In this document: positions 7,091-19,556 of the stretch, piece by piece
Numbering within the stretch: the stretch's first letter is position 1
How the letters are laid out: every line of letters starts with the position of its first letter
Source: Burkholderiaceae bacterium
GTDB lineage: Bacteria > Pseudomonadota > Gammaproteobacteria > Burkholderiales > Burkholderiaceae_A
DNA: 44,128 bases
Assembly: GCA_018882795.1 (NCBI GenBank)
Contig: VERJ01000012.1
Location: forward strand, 1 to 44,128
Reading direction: 5' to 3'
Program-made: the position numbers and the translations under genes
The notes under the pieces: generated by a model
Database searches by the model: none
What the model was told of the DNA's origin: nothing
Seen by the model: the letters and a program-made list of their open reading frames with translations, nothing else

Positions 7091-8293
7091 ATGTTTCGTG
7101 TGAGTCAATACATGCGGGAGTTGGCCAGTGCCCAGGGCAATGGTGTTTATCCGGCACCGGCAGCCTATGCAGGCCGTGGCGGATCCTCCGGGGGCGCTGG
7201 CATTGGCCCTGTAGTGATCTGGAATCTGATCCGCCGTTGCAATCTCACCTGCAAACACTGTTATGCGCTTTCTGCTGATCATGATTATCCCAATGAATTA
7301 AGTACCCAGGAAGTCTTCACCGTGATGGACGATCTCAAGGCCTATCGTGTGCCGGTGCTGATTCTGTCGGGTGGTGAGCCGCTGATGCGGCCGGATCTGT
7401 TCGAGATCGCTGCACGCGCCAAATCCATGGGGTTTTATGTTGGGCTCTCCACCAATGGCACGCTGATCGATGGCCCAATGGCCGATCGTGTGGCCCAGGC
7501 GGGATTTAACTATGTGGGCATCAGTCTGGATGGTCTAAAGCAGACCCACGACAAATTTCGCAGACTAGAGGGCGCCTTTGACTTGAGTCTGAATGCCGTG
7601 CGTCTGCTGCATGCCCGAGGTGTGAAGGTGGGGCTGCGCTTCACCATGACGGCGCTCAACGCCCATGATTTTCCTGCGCTGCTGGATCTGATGCGTATCG
7701 AGCAGGCAGAGAAGTTTTATTTTTCGCATCTGAACTATGCCGGTCGGGGCAATATCCATCGTGATAAGGATGCCCAATTCATCGCCACACGGCAGGCCCT
7801 AGATCTGCTCTTTGATCGGGCCTGGGATGCAGCGACTCAGGGGCTTGAAGAGGAATACGTCACAGGCAATAACGATGCCGATGGGGTCTGGCTGCTGCAG
7901 TGGGTGGCAGGCCGCATGCCGCAGTGGGTCGATCCCCTGCGTAAGCGCTTGGTGGCCTGGGGCGGGAATTCAAGTGGCGTGAATGTGGCCAATATCGATA
8001 ACCTTGGCCATGTGCATCCCGACACCATGTGGTGGCACTACGACCTTGGTTCGGTACGTAAGCGACCGTTCTCCGAGATCTGGTCGGATACCAGCGATCC
8101 TTTGATGTCGGGCCTCAAGGCCAAGCCCCGGCAAGTGAAGGGCCGCTGCGGCCAGTGCCGATATTTCGATGTCTGCGGCGGCAACACCCGGGTGCGTGCC
8201 CAGCAGATGACGGGAGATTTCTGGGCAGAGGATCCCGGCTGCTATCTCACGGATGAAGAAGTTTCTCGTGATGCTGCGGGTGTTTATGCATAA
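7091..8293 (+). CDS. nirJ: Radical SAM heme d1 biosynthesis protein NirJ
   Basis: A 400-residue radical SAM/SPASM enzyme. The [4Fe-4S]-AdoMet motif is CNLTCKHCY, with cysteines at 50, 54 and 57. It is followed by LSGGEPLMRPDL and the strand VGISLDGL. The C-terminal SPASM-type region carries CGQCRYFDVCGG and a later cysteine in EDPGCYL, for a second iron-sulphur cluster. NirJ replaces the propionate groups on rings A and B of didecarboxysiroheme on the way to the oxo groups of heme d1. A GGGAG ribosome-binding site precedes the ATG. Its end overlaps nirN. Confidence 0.95.
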   Translation: MFRVSQYMRELASAQGNGVYPAPAAYAGRGGSSGGAGIGPVVIWNLIRRCNLTCKHCYALSADHDYPNELSTQEVFTVMDDLKAYRVPVLILSGGEPLMRPDLFEIAARAKSMGFYVGLSTNGTLIDGPMADRVAQAGFNYVGISLDGLKQTHDKFRRLEGAFDLSLNAVRLLHARGVKVGLRFTMTALNAHDFPALLDLMRIEQAEKFYFSHLNYAGRGNIHRDKDAQFIATRQALDLLFDRAWDAATQGLEEEYVTGNNDADGVWLLQWVAGRMPQWVDPLRKRLVAWGGNSSGVNVANIDNLGHVHPDTMWWHYDLGSVRKRPFSEIWSDTSDPLMSGLKAKPRQVKGRCGQCRYFDVCGGNTRVRAQQMTGDFWAEDPGCYLTDEEVSRDAAGVYA

Positions 8294-9917
8294 CGTCTCC
8301 CAGCGTATGGTGCTGCGCTTTGTGTTGACGATCGCCATCTTCTGGATGGCGATGCAGATGCCTCATGTTCGCGCGCAGGCCGTAGATAAAAATCCACCAA
8401 GCGCCGCACCAAATCCCGCCGCGCTTTATCAGACCCATTGTGTCGCCTGCCATGGTGTGCAGCGTGTGGGGGGCATGGGGCCTGCGCTGTTGCCGGAGAG
8501 CTTAGCCCGGGTGCGCAACCCGGAGTTGACCGCGGTGATTGCCCGTGGCCGTGTGGCCACCCAGATGCCAGCCTTTGAGAAGCTCTTGTCTGAGACCGAG
8601 ATTGCTGCCTTGGTGAAATGGGTCCGCACGCCTGTATCACCCGCACCGGCCTGGAGTGATGATGACATCCGGGCTTCGCGCATCGTTGCGCCCGTTGAAC
8701 GCAAGGATTCCAATCGTCCGATCTGGTCTGCCGATCCGATGAATCTCTTTGTGGTGGTGGAGGGCGGTGATCACCATATTTCCTTGCTTGATGGTGATCG
8801 ATTCGAGGTGATTCACCGCTTTGCCTCACGGTTTGCGCTGCATGGTGGTCCGAAATTTTCTCCTGACGGCCGGTTTGTTTACTTTGGTTCCCGCGATGGT
8901 TGGATCACTAAATATGATTTATGGAATTTGCGGGTAGTGGCCGAAGTCCGTGCCGGATTGAATATGCGCAATGTCGCGGTAAGTGCTGATGGCAAGTTTG
9001 TAATGGCTGCGAATTACCTGCCGCATACGGTGGTGCTCTTTGATGAGCAGCTGAACCTGATCCGCTCTTATGCGGCCCAATCGCTTGATGAAAAAACATC
9101 CTCACGCGTATCAGCGGTCTACGATGCCGCGCCACGCAAGAGCTTTGTAGTGGCGCTCAAAGACATTCCGGAGATCTGGGAGATCTCCTATGACCCGAAT
9201 GCAAAACCCATTTTCGATGGCTATGTCCACGATTACCGGATGGGAGAGGCCGTGCCCCGCCCCGGATTTCATGGGGTGCGCAGAACCCGCCTTGATGAGC
9301 CCCTGGATGATTTCTTTTTTGATCAATCCTATGCCTATGTGCTAGGTGCAACGCGGCCAAAAGATGGTGCGGATGAGTCTTCCCGGGCCACGGCCCAGGT
9401 GGTCAATCTGGACATCCGCAGAAAAGTGGCGGATTTGACCATTGCTGGAATGCCGCATCTGGGGTCGGGCATCACGTTTGCCTGGAATAAGGGAACAGTC
9501 CTGGCCAGCCCGAATCTGAAAGACGGATCGATTGATGTGATTGAGATGGGCAGTTGGAAGCCAGTGGCGTCTGTGAAAACTCCAGGGCCCGGATTTTTCA
9601 TGCGCAGTCATGAAAACAGCCGCTATGCCTGGACAGACTCCATGATGAGCCCCTCGACCAAAGACACGCTGAGCATTATTGACAAGCAGACCCTCACCGT
9701 GGTGCGGCAGGTCAAGGAGCCAGGTAAGACGCTGGCGCACATTGAATTCACGCGCGACGGCCGCTATGCCTTGGCCAGTGTCTGGGAGCAGGATGGCGCC
9801 ATAGTGGTGTTTGATGCCAACACCTTTGCCGAAGTGAAGCGTCTGCCCATGAAAAAACCTGTCGGTAAATACAACGTCTGGAACAAGATCACCCGATCTG
9901 AGGGTACATCCCACTGA
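8253..9917 (+). CDS. nirN: Dihydro-heme d1 dehydrogenase NirN, c-type heme plus d1 propeller
   Basis: A 554-residue periplasmic protein: export signal, cytochrome c domain with CVACH (63-67), then an eight-bladed propeller homologous to NirS and NirF. Propeller signatures are KFSPDGRFVYFGSRDGWITKYDLW, AVSADGKFVMAANYLP and HIEFTRDGRYALASVWEQDG. NirN oxidises dihydro-heme d1 to heme d1 and helps deliver it to NirS. The start is uncertain: the listed ATG overlaps nirJ by 41 nt; ATGs at 8286 (weak GCGGGTG site, 8-nt overlap) and 8307 would still give a good signal peptide (FVLTIAIFWMAMQMPHVRAQA). It is distinguished from NirS by sequence and by lying inside the biosynthesis operon. Confidence 0.9.
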   Translation: MKKFLVMLRVFMHNVSQRMVLRFVLTIAIFWMAMQMPHVRAQAVDKNPPSAAPNPAALYQTHCVACHGVQRVGGMGPALLPESLARVRNPELTAVIARGRVATQMPAFEKLLSETEIAALVKWVRTPVSPAPAWSDDDIRASRIVAPVERKDSNRPIWSADPMNLFVVVEGGDHHISLLDGDRFEVIHRFASRFALHGGPKFSPDGRFVYFGSRDGWITKYDLWNLRVVAEVRAGLNMRNVAVSADGKFVMAANYLPHTVVLFDEQLNLIRSYAAQSLDEKTSSRVSAVYDAAPRKSFVVALKDIPEIWEISYDPNAKPIFDGYVHDYRMGEAVPRPGFHGVRRTRLDEPLDDFFFDQSYAYVLGATRPKDGADESSRATAQVVNLDIRRKVADLTIAGMPHLGSGITFAWNKGTVLASPNLKDGSIDVIEMGSWKPVASVKTPGPGFFMRSHENSRYAWTDSMMSPSTKDTLSIIDKQTLTVVRQVKEPGKTLAHIEFTRDGRYALASVWEQDGAIVVFDANTFAEVKRLPMKKPVGKYNVWNKITRSEGTSH

Positions 9918-9918
9918 G

Positions 9919-10833
9919 ATGATGGAGTCGATTGGCGCTGTTATCCGACAGGTCGCACGAAAGCGTGGCACGGCCAAGCCGCTGTCGCGTGAGCAGGCCG
10001 CCGAGGTGATGGGGGCCATTCTGGATGGTCATGTCAGTGATATCGAGATGGGTGCGCTGTGTGTTGCCATGCGACTTAAGGGTGAGACAGCCGAGGAATT
10101 ATTAGGTTTTCTGGATGCAGTCCATGCCCGTGTCCACCGGGTGCGCAGCACCGATGGCCGTCCTGTGATTGTGATTCCCAGCTATAACGGCGCCCGCAGG
10201 CTACCGGTGCTCACGCCTCTGCTGGCTCTGCTCTTGGCCCGCCAGGGCCATGCGGTGCTGGTGCATGGATCAGCTACGGAGACTGTGCGCGTGACCAGTG
10301 AGGTGGTGTTTGCAGGCCTTGGAATTTCTCCGTCGATGCCGCATGCGACGATTGCCGCTGGCACGGTGCATGTTGTGCAGACCCAGGCCCTCTGCCCGGG
10401 TCTGAAGCGCCTGATTGATATCCGGCTGCGCACAGGTCTGCGCAACTCAGGCCACAGCCTTGTCAAACTGATGAATCCCGTGAATGGCGCCGCCTGCTTA
10501 TTGGCCAGTTACACCCATGGTGAGTATGCCGAGGCGATGTCGAATGTGGTGGTCGCGATGCAGGCCACAGGGCTGCTGATGCACGGGGTGGAGGGAGAGC
10601 CCATAGTGGATGGCCGTCGCATTGCCGAGACCGAGGCCTTCATTGGTGGACGCACGCTTCCGATTGCTGAATTGATCGATTTGAGCCAAACAGTCGAAGC
10701 GCTGCCCACTGGGAATATTGACGCGGAGAGCACCGTTACACTGATTCGATCTGTGCTGGAGGGGCGTGAGCCCGTGCCCATGGCCATGCAGCAGGAGATT
10801 AATGCGGTTGATACGCTGCTGCGGATGGCCTGA
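9919..10833 (+). CDS. TrpD2/YbiB-family protein (anthranilate phosphoribosyltransferase-like fold)
   Basis: A 304-residue protein with the nucleoside phosphorylase/TrpD fold: an N-terminal helical domain (LSREQAAEVMGAILDGHVSDIEMGALCVAMRLKGET) and a larger alpha/beta domain. It lacks a clear PRPP-binding glycine loop where true TrpD has one (here PSYNGARRLPVLTPLLA), as in TrpD2/YbiB. E. coli YbiB binds nucleic acids and is linked to the SOS response; its biochemical role is unknown. Its ATG is 1 bp after the nirN stop, so it is the last gene of the heme d1 operon. Whether it serves denitrification or is simply carried along cannot be told. It converges with, and overlaps by 35 bp, the next gene. 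Confidence 0.8.
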   Translation: MMESIGAVIRQVARKRGTAKPLSREQAAEVMGAILDGHVSDIEMGALCVAMRLKGETAEELLGFLDAVHARVHRVRSTDGRPVIVIPSYNGARRLPVLTPLLALLLARQGHAVLVHGSATETVRVTSEVVFAGLGISPSMPHATIAAGTVHVVQTQALCPGLKRLIDIRLRTGLRNSGHSLVKLMNPVNGAACLLASYTHGEYAEAMSNVVVAMQATGLLMHGVEGEPIVDGRRIAETEAFIGGRTLPIAELIDLSQTVEALPTGNIDAESTVTLIRSVLEGREPVPMAMQQEINAVDTLLRMA

Positions 10834-11896
10834 TCAGCATGCGACTGATCAGCACGATTGCAAATGTGAGGAGCGTCAGGCCATTGATGAGGGCGCCGTA
10901 TTGACGAATCAGGAAGTTATCAAAGATCTGCCCCAATACCCGAATGGAGAGCGAGATCCAAAGCAGCACCAGCGGCAGGTACAAGATGCGATGAAAACTG
11001 ATTTTGATTCTGGCAATCGCTGGAAAGATGATCAAGGCATGGCCAAACACCATGGAAAATACAAATCCGATGGCGATGGTGTGCAGGGTCGCGTCGTGCA
11101 GGCGATGGCTAGTTTCAAATCCACCAAACAGCCCGAATAGCCCTGCCAGGGCCAGCCAGATATAGCCGGTGAACAGGCAGATTGCGATGTAACGGGTAGC
11201 CCCTGATTGCGACAGGTTATGCCGGGCGATATCAAAGCGCATCAGCCAGATCGCAAGACCGAAAATGCCCACCGACATCAGTGTAAAGCCGATGCGGGGG
11301 CTCATGCTCGCAAGGCCAGCGCCGCTGAGGGCCGCAGCAATCAGGCCATAAAACACCAGTGTTGCTGATTCCGGAACAGGAACAAACCTGGTCAGCTCTA
11401 GTCGCTCACCCGCGATGGTGATCACCAGAAAAAGAATCCACCAGGGCGTGGCCGTGGCTGGTATTCCAGTGAGCCACCAGGTTAGGCTGGCGATCAGCCA
11501 GCACAGGGTGGCCAGAAACAGTGTGATCGTGAATGGCGCAAGCATCCGGCGCAGTACTTCAATGCTCGCAAAAGCCAGCAGCATACTGGCCAGGATGGCC
11601 AGGCCTGCCGCAAGGGATGCAGGCAGCAGCAAGAGCAGCACCAGGCCGCTGGCCGCGCTGATGATCGGCGCCACAAACGAGAGTTTCGTGTTCAGCGCAA
11701 CGGCCCGTTCCAGACTGATGACGGTGCCAAAAAACGCCGACATCATCAGCGGCCCATGCTGGCCTGCCAAGGCCGATGGCCAGTCTGCAAGTGGCCAGCC
11801 AATGCGGGCTAGGCCCGAGGTCACGCCAAGCGCCATTGATGCCACTGCAGTGAGCAGCAAGCCCATGCGAAGAAACGAGGAGGCTGTAAGGGCCAT
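10799..11896 (-). CDS. Polytopic membrane protein, divergent NnrS-like
   Basis: A 365-residue protein consisting almost wholly of about 12 hydrophobic helices. Two blocks resemble NnrS: GQHGPLMMSAFFGTVISLERA (cf. WHAHEMLWGFVITIAIGF in the nnrS at 19557) and LHTIAIGFVFSMVFGHALIIFPAIARI (cf. VHTMAMGGFSVLIIGMITRTALGHLGR). The histidines in these blocks would suit heme or metal binding. NnrS proteins protect against nitrosative stress and iron-dinitrosyl formation; a similar role here is inferred. It lies 36 bp downstream of the DUF59 gene, presumably in one operon divergent from norCBQD. Homology to NnrS is by eye only. Confidence 0.65.
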   Translation of the reverse strand: MALTASSFLRMGLLLTAVASMALGVTSGLARIGWPLADWPSALAGQHGPLMMSAFFGTVISLERAVALNTKLSFVAPIISAASGLVLLLLLPASLAAGLAILASMLLAFASIEVLRRMLAPFTITLFLATLCWLIASLTWWLTGIPATATPWWILFLVITIAGERLELTRFVPVPESATLVFYGLIAAALSGAGLASMSPRIGFTLMSVGIFGLAIWLMRFDIARHNLSQSGATRYIAICLFTGYIWLALAGLFGLFGGFETSHRLHDATLHTIAIGFVFSMVFGHALIIFPAIARIKISFHRILYLPLVLLWISLSIRVLGQIFDNFLIRQYGALINGLTLLTFAIVLISRMLIRPSAAAYQPH

Positions 11897-11932
11897 TCCA
11901 GGGATGAGTGTGATCAGATTTGTCTGCGCGTT

Positions 11933-12268
11933 CTAGCTGTCAAGATGAAATCGTGCCCTGAGTGTGGCGCTCATCCGGGACGGATCCCAGGGTGGATCCC
12001 AGACCACATTGACTTTGCGCTGTACATCGCTTGGCAGATAACGCTCCAGTGTGGCGTCAATGTCATCCAGGATCATGCCGCCCATGGGACAGGCGGGCGA
12101 TGTCATGGTGATATCAATCTCGACAAGTTCTGGCGAAACACGAATGCCATAGACCAGCCCCATGTCCGTGATGCTGGCTCCGACTTCCGGGTCGATGATC
12201 TGGGAAAGCAGCTGTTGAATGCTGGTCTCATCCAGTGCGATGGGCGTGCTGAAGGCTTCTGATGTCAT
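11933..12268 (-). CDS. MIP18/DUF59 family (SufT/PaaD-like) iron-sulphur assembly-type protein
   Basis: A 111-residue protein with the DUF59 hallmarks: IIDPEVGASITDMGLVYGIRV and the TSPACPMGGMILDDIDATL loop with its single conserved cysteine. Members (SufT, PaaD, the N-domain of ApbC) help assemble or deliver Fe-S clusters. The gene is divergent from norC and precedes the NnrS-like gene. Repair or loading of Fe-S proteins damaged by NO is a reasonable inferred role. The FNR-type box at 12360-12373 lies about 98 bp upstream; no good -10 is seen at class II spacing on this strand, so control by that box is unclear. Confidence 0.8.
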   Translation of the reverse strand: MTSEAFSTPIALDETSIQQLLSQIIDPEVGASITDMGLVYGIRVSPELVEIDITMTSPACPMGGMILDDIDATLERYLPSDVQRKVNVVWDPPWDPSRMSATLRARFHLDS

Positions 12269-12359
12269 GCGAATTTCCTGCGCTTGGGTCGGATGATGGC
12301 CATGATGCCGCGGCCATCACCAAAAGCGACCGCATTCGAAGCATGGACATTTTGATTCC

Positions 12360-12373
12360 TTGATGGCAATCAA
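12360..12373 (+). promoter_or_regulatory. Perfect FNR/Dnr box of the norCBQD promoter
   Basis: TTGATGGCAATCAA is an exact TTGAT-N4-ATCAA site. Its centre (12366.5) lies 29.5 bp before CAGACT (12396-12401), the predicted -10, and about 90 bp before the norC ATG. Dnr, encoded 4.6 kb downstream, is the likely activator. Confidence 0.85.
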
Positions 12374-12395
12374 GGTTGACCCGCGAATGGCCGAT

Positions 12396-12401
12396 CAGAC
12401 T
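12396..12401 (+). promoter_or_regulatory. Predicted -10 hexamer of the norC promoter
   Basis: CAGACT stands at exactly class II distance from the box at 12360-12373 and closely resembles the CAGAAT elements of the nirE and nirS promoters. Confidence 0.5.
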
Positions 12402-12456
12402 GCTCAGCAGCCCCTGCCAGGGCATTGGCAGGGTCCGTATTCAACTGGGAGATCTT

Positions 12457-15093
<2,637 letters not shown>

Positions 15094-15098
15094 CGGCC

Positions 15099-16934
15099 GT
15101 GGAAGAGTGGGTCGGCGAGGCCTGGCACCGCTTTATCACGCGGCGAACCGCCAGAGATTTTCCTGAGCAGGCGGTCACGCTTTCCGAAATTCAGAAAACG
15201 ATTGGCGTGGTGTTTCGAGGACTTGGAGGTGATCCGGGCATCAGCCTGCAGACGGCTGTTGTCCGTCGGCACCATGCGCGACGTCGTTTTATGGAACGGA
15301 TCGCCGGGACTCGTCAACACTGTGATCTCTGCGGGCTGAATGATCAGCATTTCCGGCTGCCCGAGCGCATCGCCATCTTTGATTCACGGTCATTGAATCG
15401 TGATTTGTATATCTGGCTTGCGGCCCTGGGCGCCCAGGCATCGTTGCTTGAACATCAGGACTGGATTGTGCGTAATCAGCAGGCGAGCTGTCGTGTGCTG
15501 AACGCCTACCCAGGCCTGCGCCCCCTCTATGCGCGTCTGCGGGATGCAGTGATCGCCACCCGAATAGCGCCCGAGTCGATGCCGGCCGATGAAGCTGCTC
15601 AAGAGTATGCCGTGCGTCAGGCCTTGGCAGATCCCGGAAGTGTCGCGGCACTGCCTGCATTGCGCTCCATCAGATCCAAACCACCGCAGCCGGTGCCGAT
15701 GTGGCTGTATGCGATTGATGATCGGGCCAGGGCAGGCCGACGTTCCCGACATCAGTCAGCGCAGGCTGGCCAGTCAAAGACCGTCAAGGGAGGGCGCAAG
15801 GCCACGCAACAGACAGACTCTCCTGAGCGACAACATGGTTTGCTGATGATCTTTCGCGCGGAAAGCCTTCTGTCTTGGGCTGAGATGGTGCGTGTCAATC
15901 GCTCAGTCGATGACACCCCCGATGACGATGCGGCACGGGCGGCGGAGGGCATGGAAAGCCTGGACATCACTCAGGATGATGATCGCCTGGCCAGCCGTAT
16001 CCGCGCCGATCTGGATGTGCCCCAATCGCAAGAGGAGACTTCGGTTGAGGCCGCCGGCCTGCCGCTGCCGGAGTGGGACTATCGATCACGCACGTTGCGT
16101 GCCGATTATTGTTGGCTACAGCACGTGCCCATACAGGATGCGGCACCCATCAAGCTGCCCCAGCACCTGCGCCCCCATGCGCGACGAATCCGGGCGCAGC
16201 TCGCATCGCTGGCACCGATCCGACGCTGGACGCGGGCCCAGCCCGATGGCAGCGAGCCTGATCTGGATGCCTGGATCCATGCCGAGGCTGACCGCTGCGC
16301 GGGCATGATGCGCGATGGTGGGCTGTACTTGGCCCATCGTCAACAAGAGCGGGACCTGGCCTGCCTGGTGCTGGCGGATCTGTCTTTATCGACTGATGCC
16401 AGTGTTTCGGATCATGCGAAGGTGATTGACGTGATTCGCGACAGCCTCATGATTTTTGCTGAGGGCCTGAAAGAGACCGGCGATCGGTTCGCGATGTATG
16501 GGTTCTCATCGCTGCGTCGGGCGCAGGTCCACTTTCATGAATTGAAGTCGTTTGCCAGGCCGTTTGATGATGCCGCTCGGGGCCGGGTTCAGGCGATCCG
16601 GCCGGGTGATTACACGCGGCTTGGGGCTGCAGTCCGTTACAGCACGCGTCTTTTGGCGCGGGAGCCAAATCGTCAGAAAGTGCTGCTGATTCTTTCCGAT
16701 GGCAAGCCTCACGATCTGGATCTCTACGAGGGCCGCTATGGCATTGAGGACACGCGACAAAGCATTCTTGAGGCACGTCGGCAAGGAATCAAACCATTCT
16801 GCGTGACGATTGATCACGAGGGGGCGGATTATCTGCCCCATCTCTTCGGTACGCAGGGATTTGCGCTTTTAAGCAAACCCGAACATCTCACTACACGACT
16901 GGCCGCCTTGTATGGCCAGCTGACCCGCGATTGA
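15099..16934 (+). CDS. norD: NO reductase activation protein NorD (von Willebrand A domain)
   Basis: A 611-residue cytoplasmic protein with a C-terminal vWA domain. The MIDAS metal site DLSLS is at 427-431 in LACLVLADLSLSTDASV, followed later by LILSDGKPHDLDLYEGRYG. NorD partners with the NorQ ATPase in maturing NO reductase. The start is GTG, 5 bp after norQ, without a clear ribosome-binding site, so coupling to norQ is likely. The central part (about 240-330) is acidic and low in complexity. It ends 13 bp from the convergent dnr gene. Confidence 0.93.
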   Translation: MEEWVGEAWHRFITRRTARDFPEQAVTLSEIQKTIGVVFRGLGGDPGISLQTAVVRRHHARRRFMERIAGTRQHCDLCGLNDQHFRLPERIAIFDSRSLNRDLYIWLAALGAQASLLEHQDWIVRNQQASCRVLNAYPGLRPLYARLRDAVIATRIAPESMPADEAAQEYAVRQALADPGSVAALPALRSIRSKPPQPVPMWLYAIDDRARAGRRSRHQSAQAGQSKTVKGGRKATQQTDSPERQHGLLMIFRAESLLSWAEMVRVNRSVDDTPDDDAARAAEGMESLDITQDDDRLASRIRADLDVPQSQEETSVEAAGLPLPEWDYRSRTLRADYCWLQHVPIQDAAPIKLPQHLRPHARRIRAQLASLAPIRRWTRAQPDGSEPDLDAWIHAEADRCAGMMRDGGLYLAHRQQERDLACLVLADLSLSTDASVSDHAKVIDVIRDSLMIFAEGLKETGDRFAMYGFSSLRRAQVHFHELKSFARPFDDAARGRVQAIRPGDYTRLGAAVRYSTRLLAREPNRQKVLLILSDGKPHDLDLYEGRYGIEDTRQSILEARRQGIKPFCVTIDHEGADYLPHLFGTQGFALLSKPEHLTTRLAALYGQLTRD

Positions 16935-16947
16935 TTCAGGTGGCGGA

Positions 16948-17634
16948 TTATTCTTCGAATTCTTGAAGTGCCTTCACGCTGGGAATCACTACCGTGCGGC
17001 CCTGTACCTCGATCAGCTTGAGTTGGGCCAGCTTGGCGAAAATCCGTGACAGTGTCTCGGGCGTAATGCTTAGGCGCGAGGCCACCAGCACCTTGGAGGT
17101 GGGTAGATCAATGGTGATGTTTTCTTGGGCTTCATCCGGGCATTGCTGCAGCAGGTAGCCGATCACCCGTTGTGTAGTGGAGCGAATCGAATACGACTCC
17201 ACATCTTTCACCAGTGAGTGGACCCGCGCGGAGAGTCCGGCCAGCAGGCCACGGGCAAAAGAGGGATCTTCTGTGAGAAGACCATCCACCATTTGCTTGG
17301 AGACATGCAATAGCAAGGTGTCGTTCAGGCTCACCGCGGATACGGGATATGGCCTGCCCAGGAACATCACCGCCTCGCCGAAACTCTGCCGCTGGTTGAT
17401 GATCTCGATGACTTTTTCATCGCCCTGGGGCGAGTCGATGACCAGCTTGATCTGGCCAAACAGCACGATAAAAAAGCCGGTGGCCTCAGACCCCCGGGTA
17501 AACAGGCTTGTCCCCTTGGTGAGGCGGATCTCTTTGGTGCCTTGTGCAATGCGATCCAGTTGTGCGGGCGAAAGGGCCTGAAAAAGCGGGAAGCGGGCCA
17601 GCACTTCCGCCGGCCGAAGTATGGGACTGGTCAT
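16948..17634 (-). CDS. dnr: Crp/Fnr-family regulator, Dnr/NnrR type
   Basis: A 228-residue regulator with an N-terminal cyclic-nucleotide-binding-like domain (LFTRGSEATGFFIVLFGQIKLVIDSPQGDEKVIEII), a dimerisation helix and a C-terminal winged helix. The recognition helix, in SRLSITPETLSRIFAKL, carries the E-xx-SR pattern that reads TTGAT half-sites. It lacks the N-terminal cysteines of oxygen-sensing FNR, so it fits the Dnr class, which senses NO through heme. Position between norD and nirS makes it the likely activator of the FNR-type boxes in this window. The site at 17664-17677 lies just upstream but is not at class II spacing for this gene; it might serve autoregulation. Confidence 0.9.
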   Translation of the reverse strand: MTSPILRPAEVLARFPLFQALSPAQLDRIAQGTKEIRLTKGTSLFTRGSEATGFFIVLFGQIKLVIDSPQGDEKVIEIINQRQSFGEAVMFLGRPYPVSAVSLNDTLLLHVSKQMVDGLLTEDPSFARGLLAGLSARVHSLVKDVESYSIRSTTQRVIGYLLQQCPDEAQENITIDLPTSKVLVASRLSITPETLSRIFAKLAQLKLIEVQGRTVVIPSVKALQEFEE

Positions 17635-17663
17635 GGAGAGGCAGGTATAAACCGGCTGATTGC

Positions 17664-17677
17664 TTGAGTCAAATCAA
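17664..17677 (+). promoter_or_regulatory. FNR/Dnr box of the nirS promoter
   Basis: TTGAGTCAAATCAA differs from TTGAT-N4-ATCAA at one base. The centre (17670.5) is 29.5 bp before CAGAAT, giving a predicted start of transcription near 17712. Confidence 0.8.
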
Positions 17678-17682
17678 GGTAG

Positions 17683-19494
<1,812 letters not shown>

Positions 19495-19511
19495 GCGTAA
19501 AACGCTGAACC

Positions 19512-19538
19512 AAAGGCCCTCTCTGGAGGGCCTTTTTT
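19512..19538 (+). terminator. Rho-independent terminator after nirS
   Basis: A 10-bp perfect stem (19512-19521 with 19526-19535), loop TCTG, then a run of T. It lies 18 bp after the nirS stop. Confidence 0.9.
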
Positions 19539-19556
19539 ACTGGTGGCCCAAAGACC

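Noticed and set aside
10831-10857. Direct repeat TGATCAGCA/TGATCAGCA
   Set aside because: It lies in the coding ends of two convergent genes and has no neighbouring copies or other sign of a mobile element.
17636-17677. The nirS box as a class II activator site for dnr in the opposite direction
   Set aside because: The hexamer at 29.5 bp on that side is CCTCTC and would place the transcript start inside dnr.
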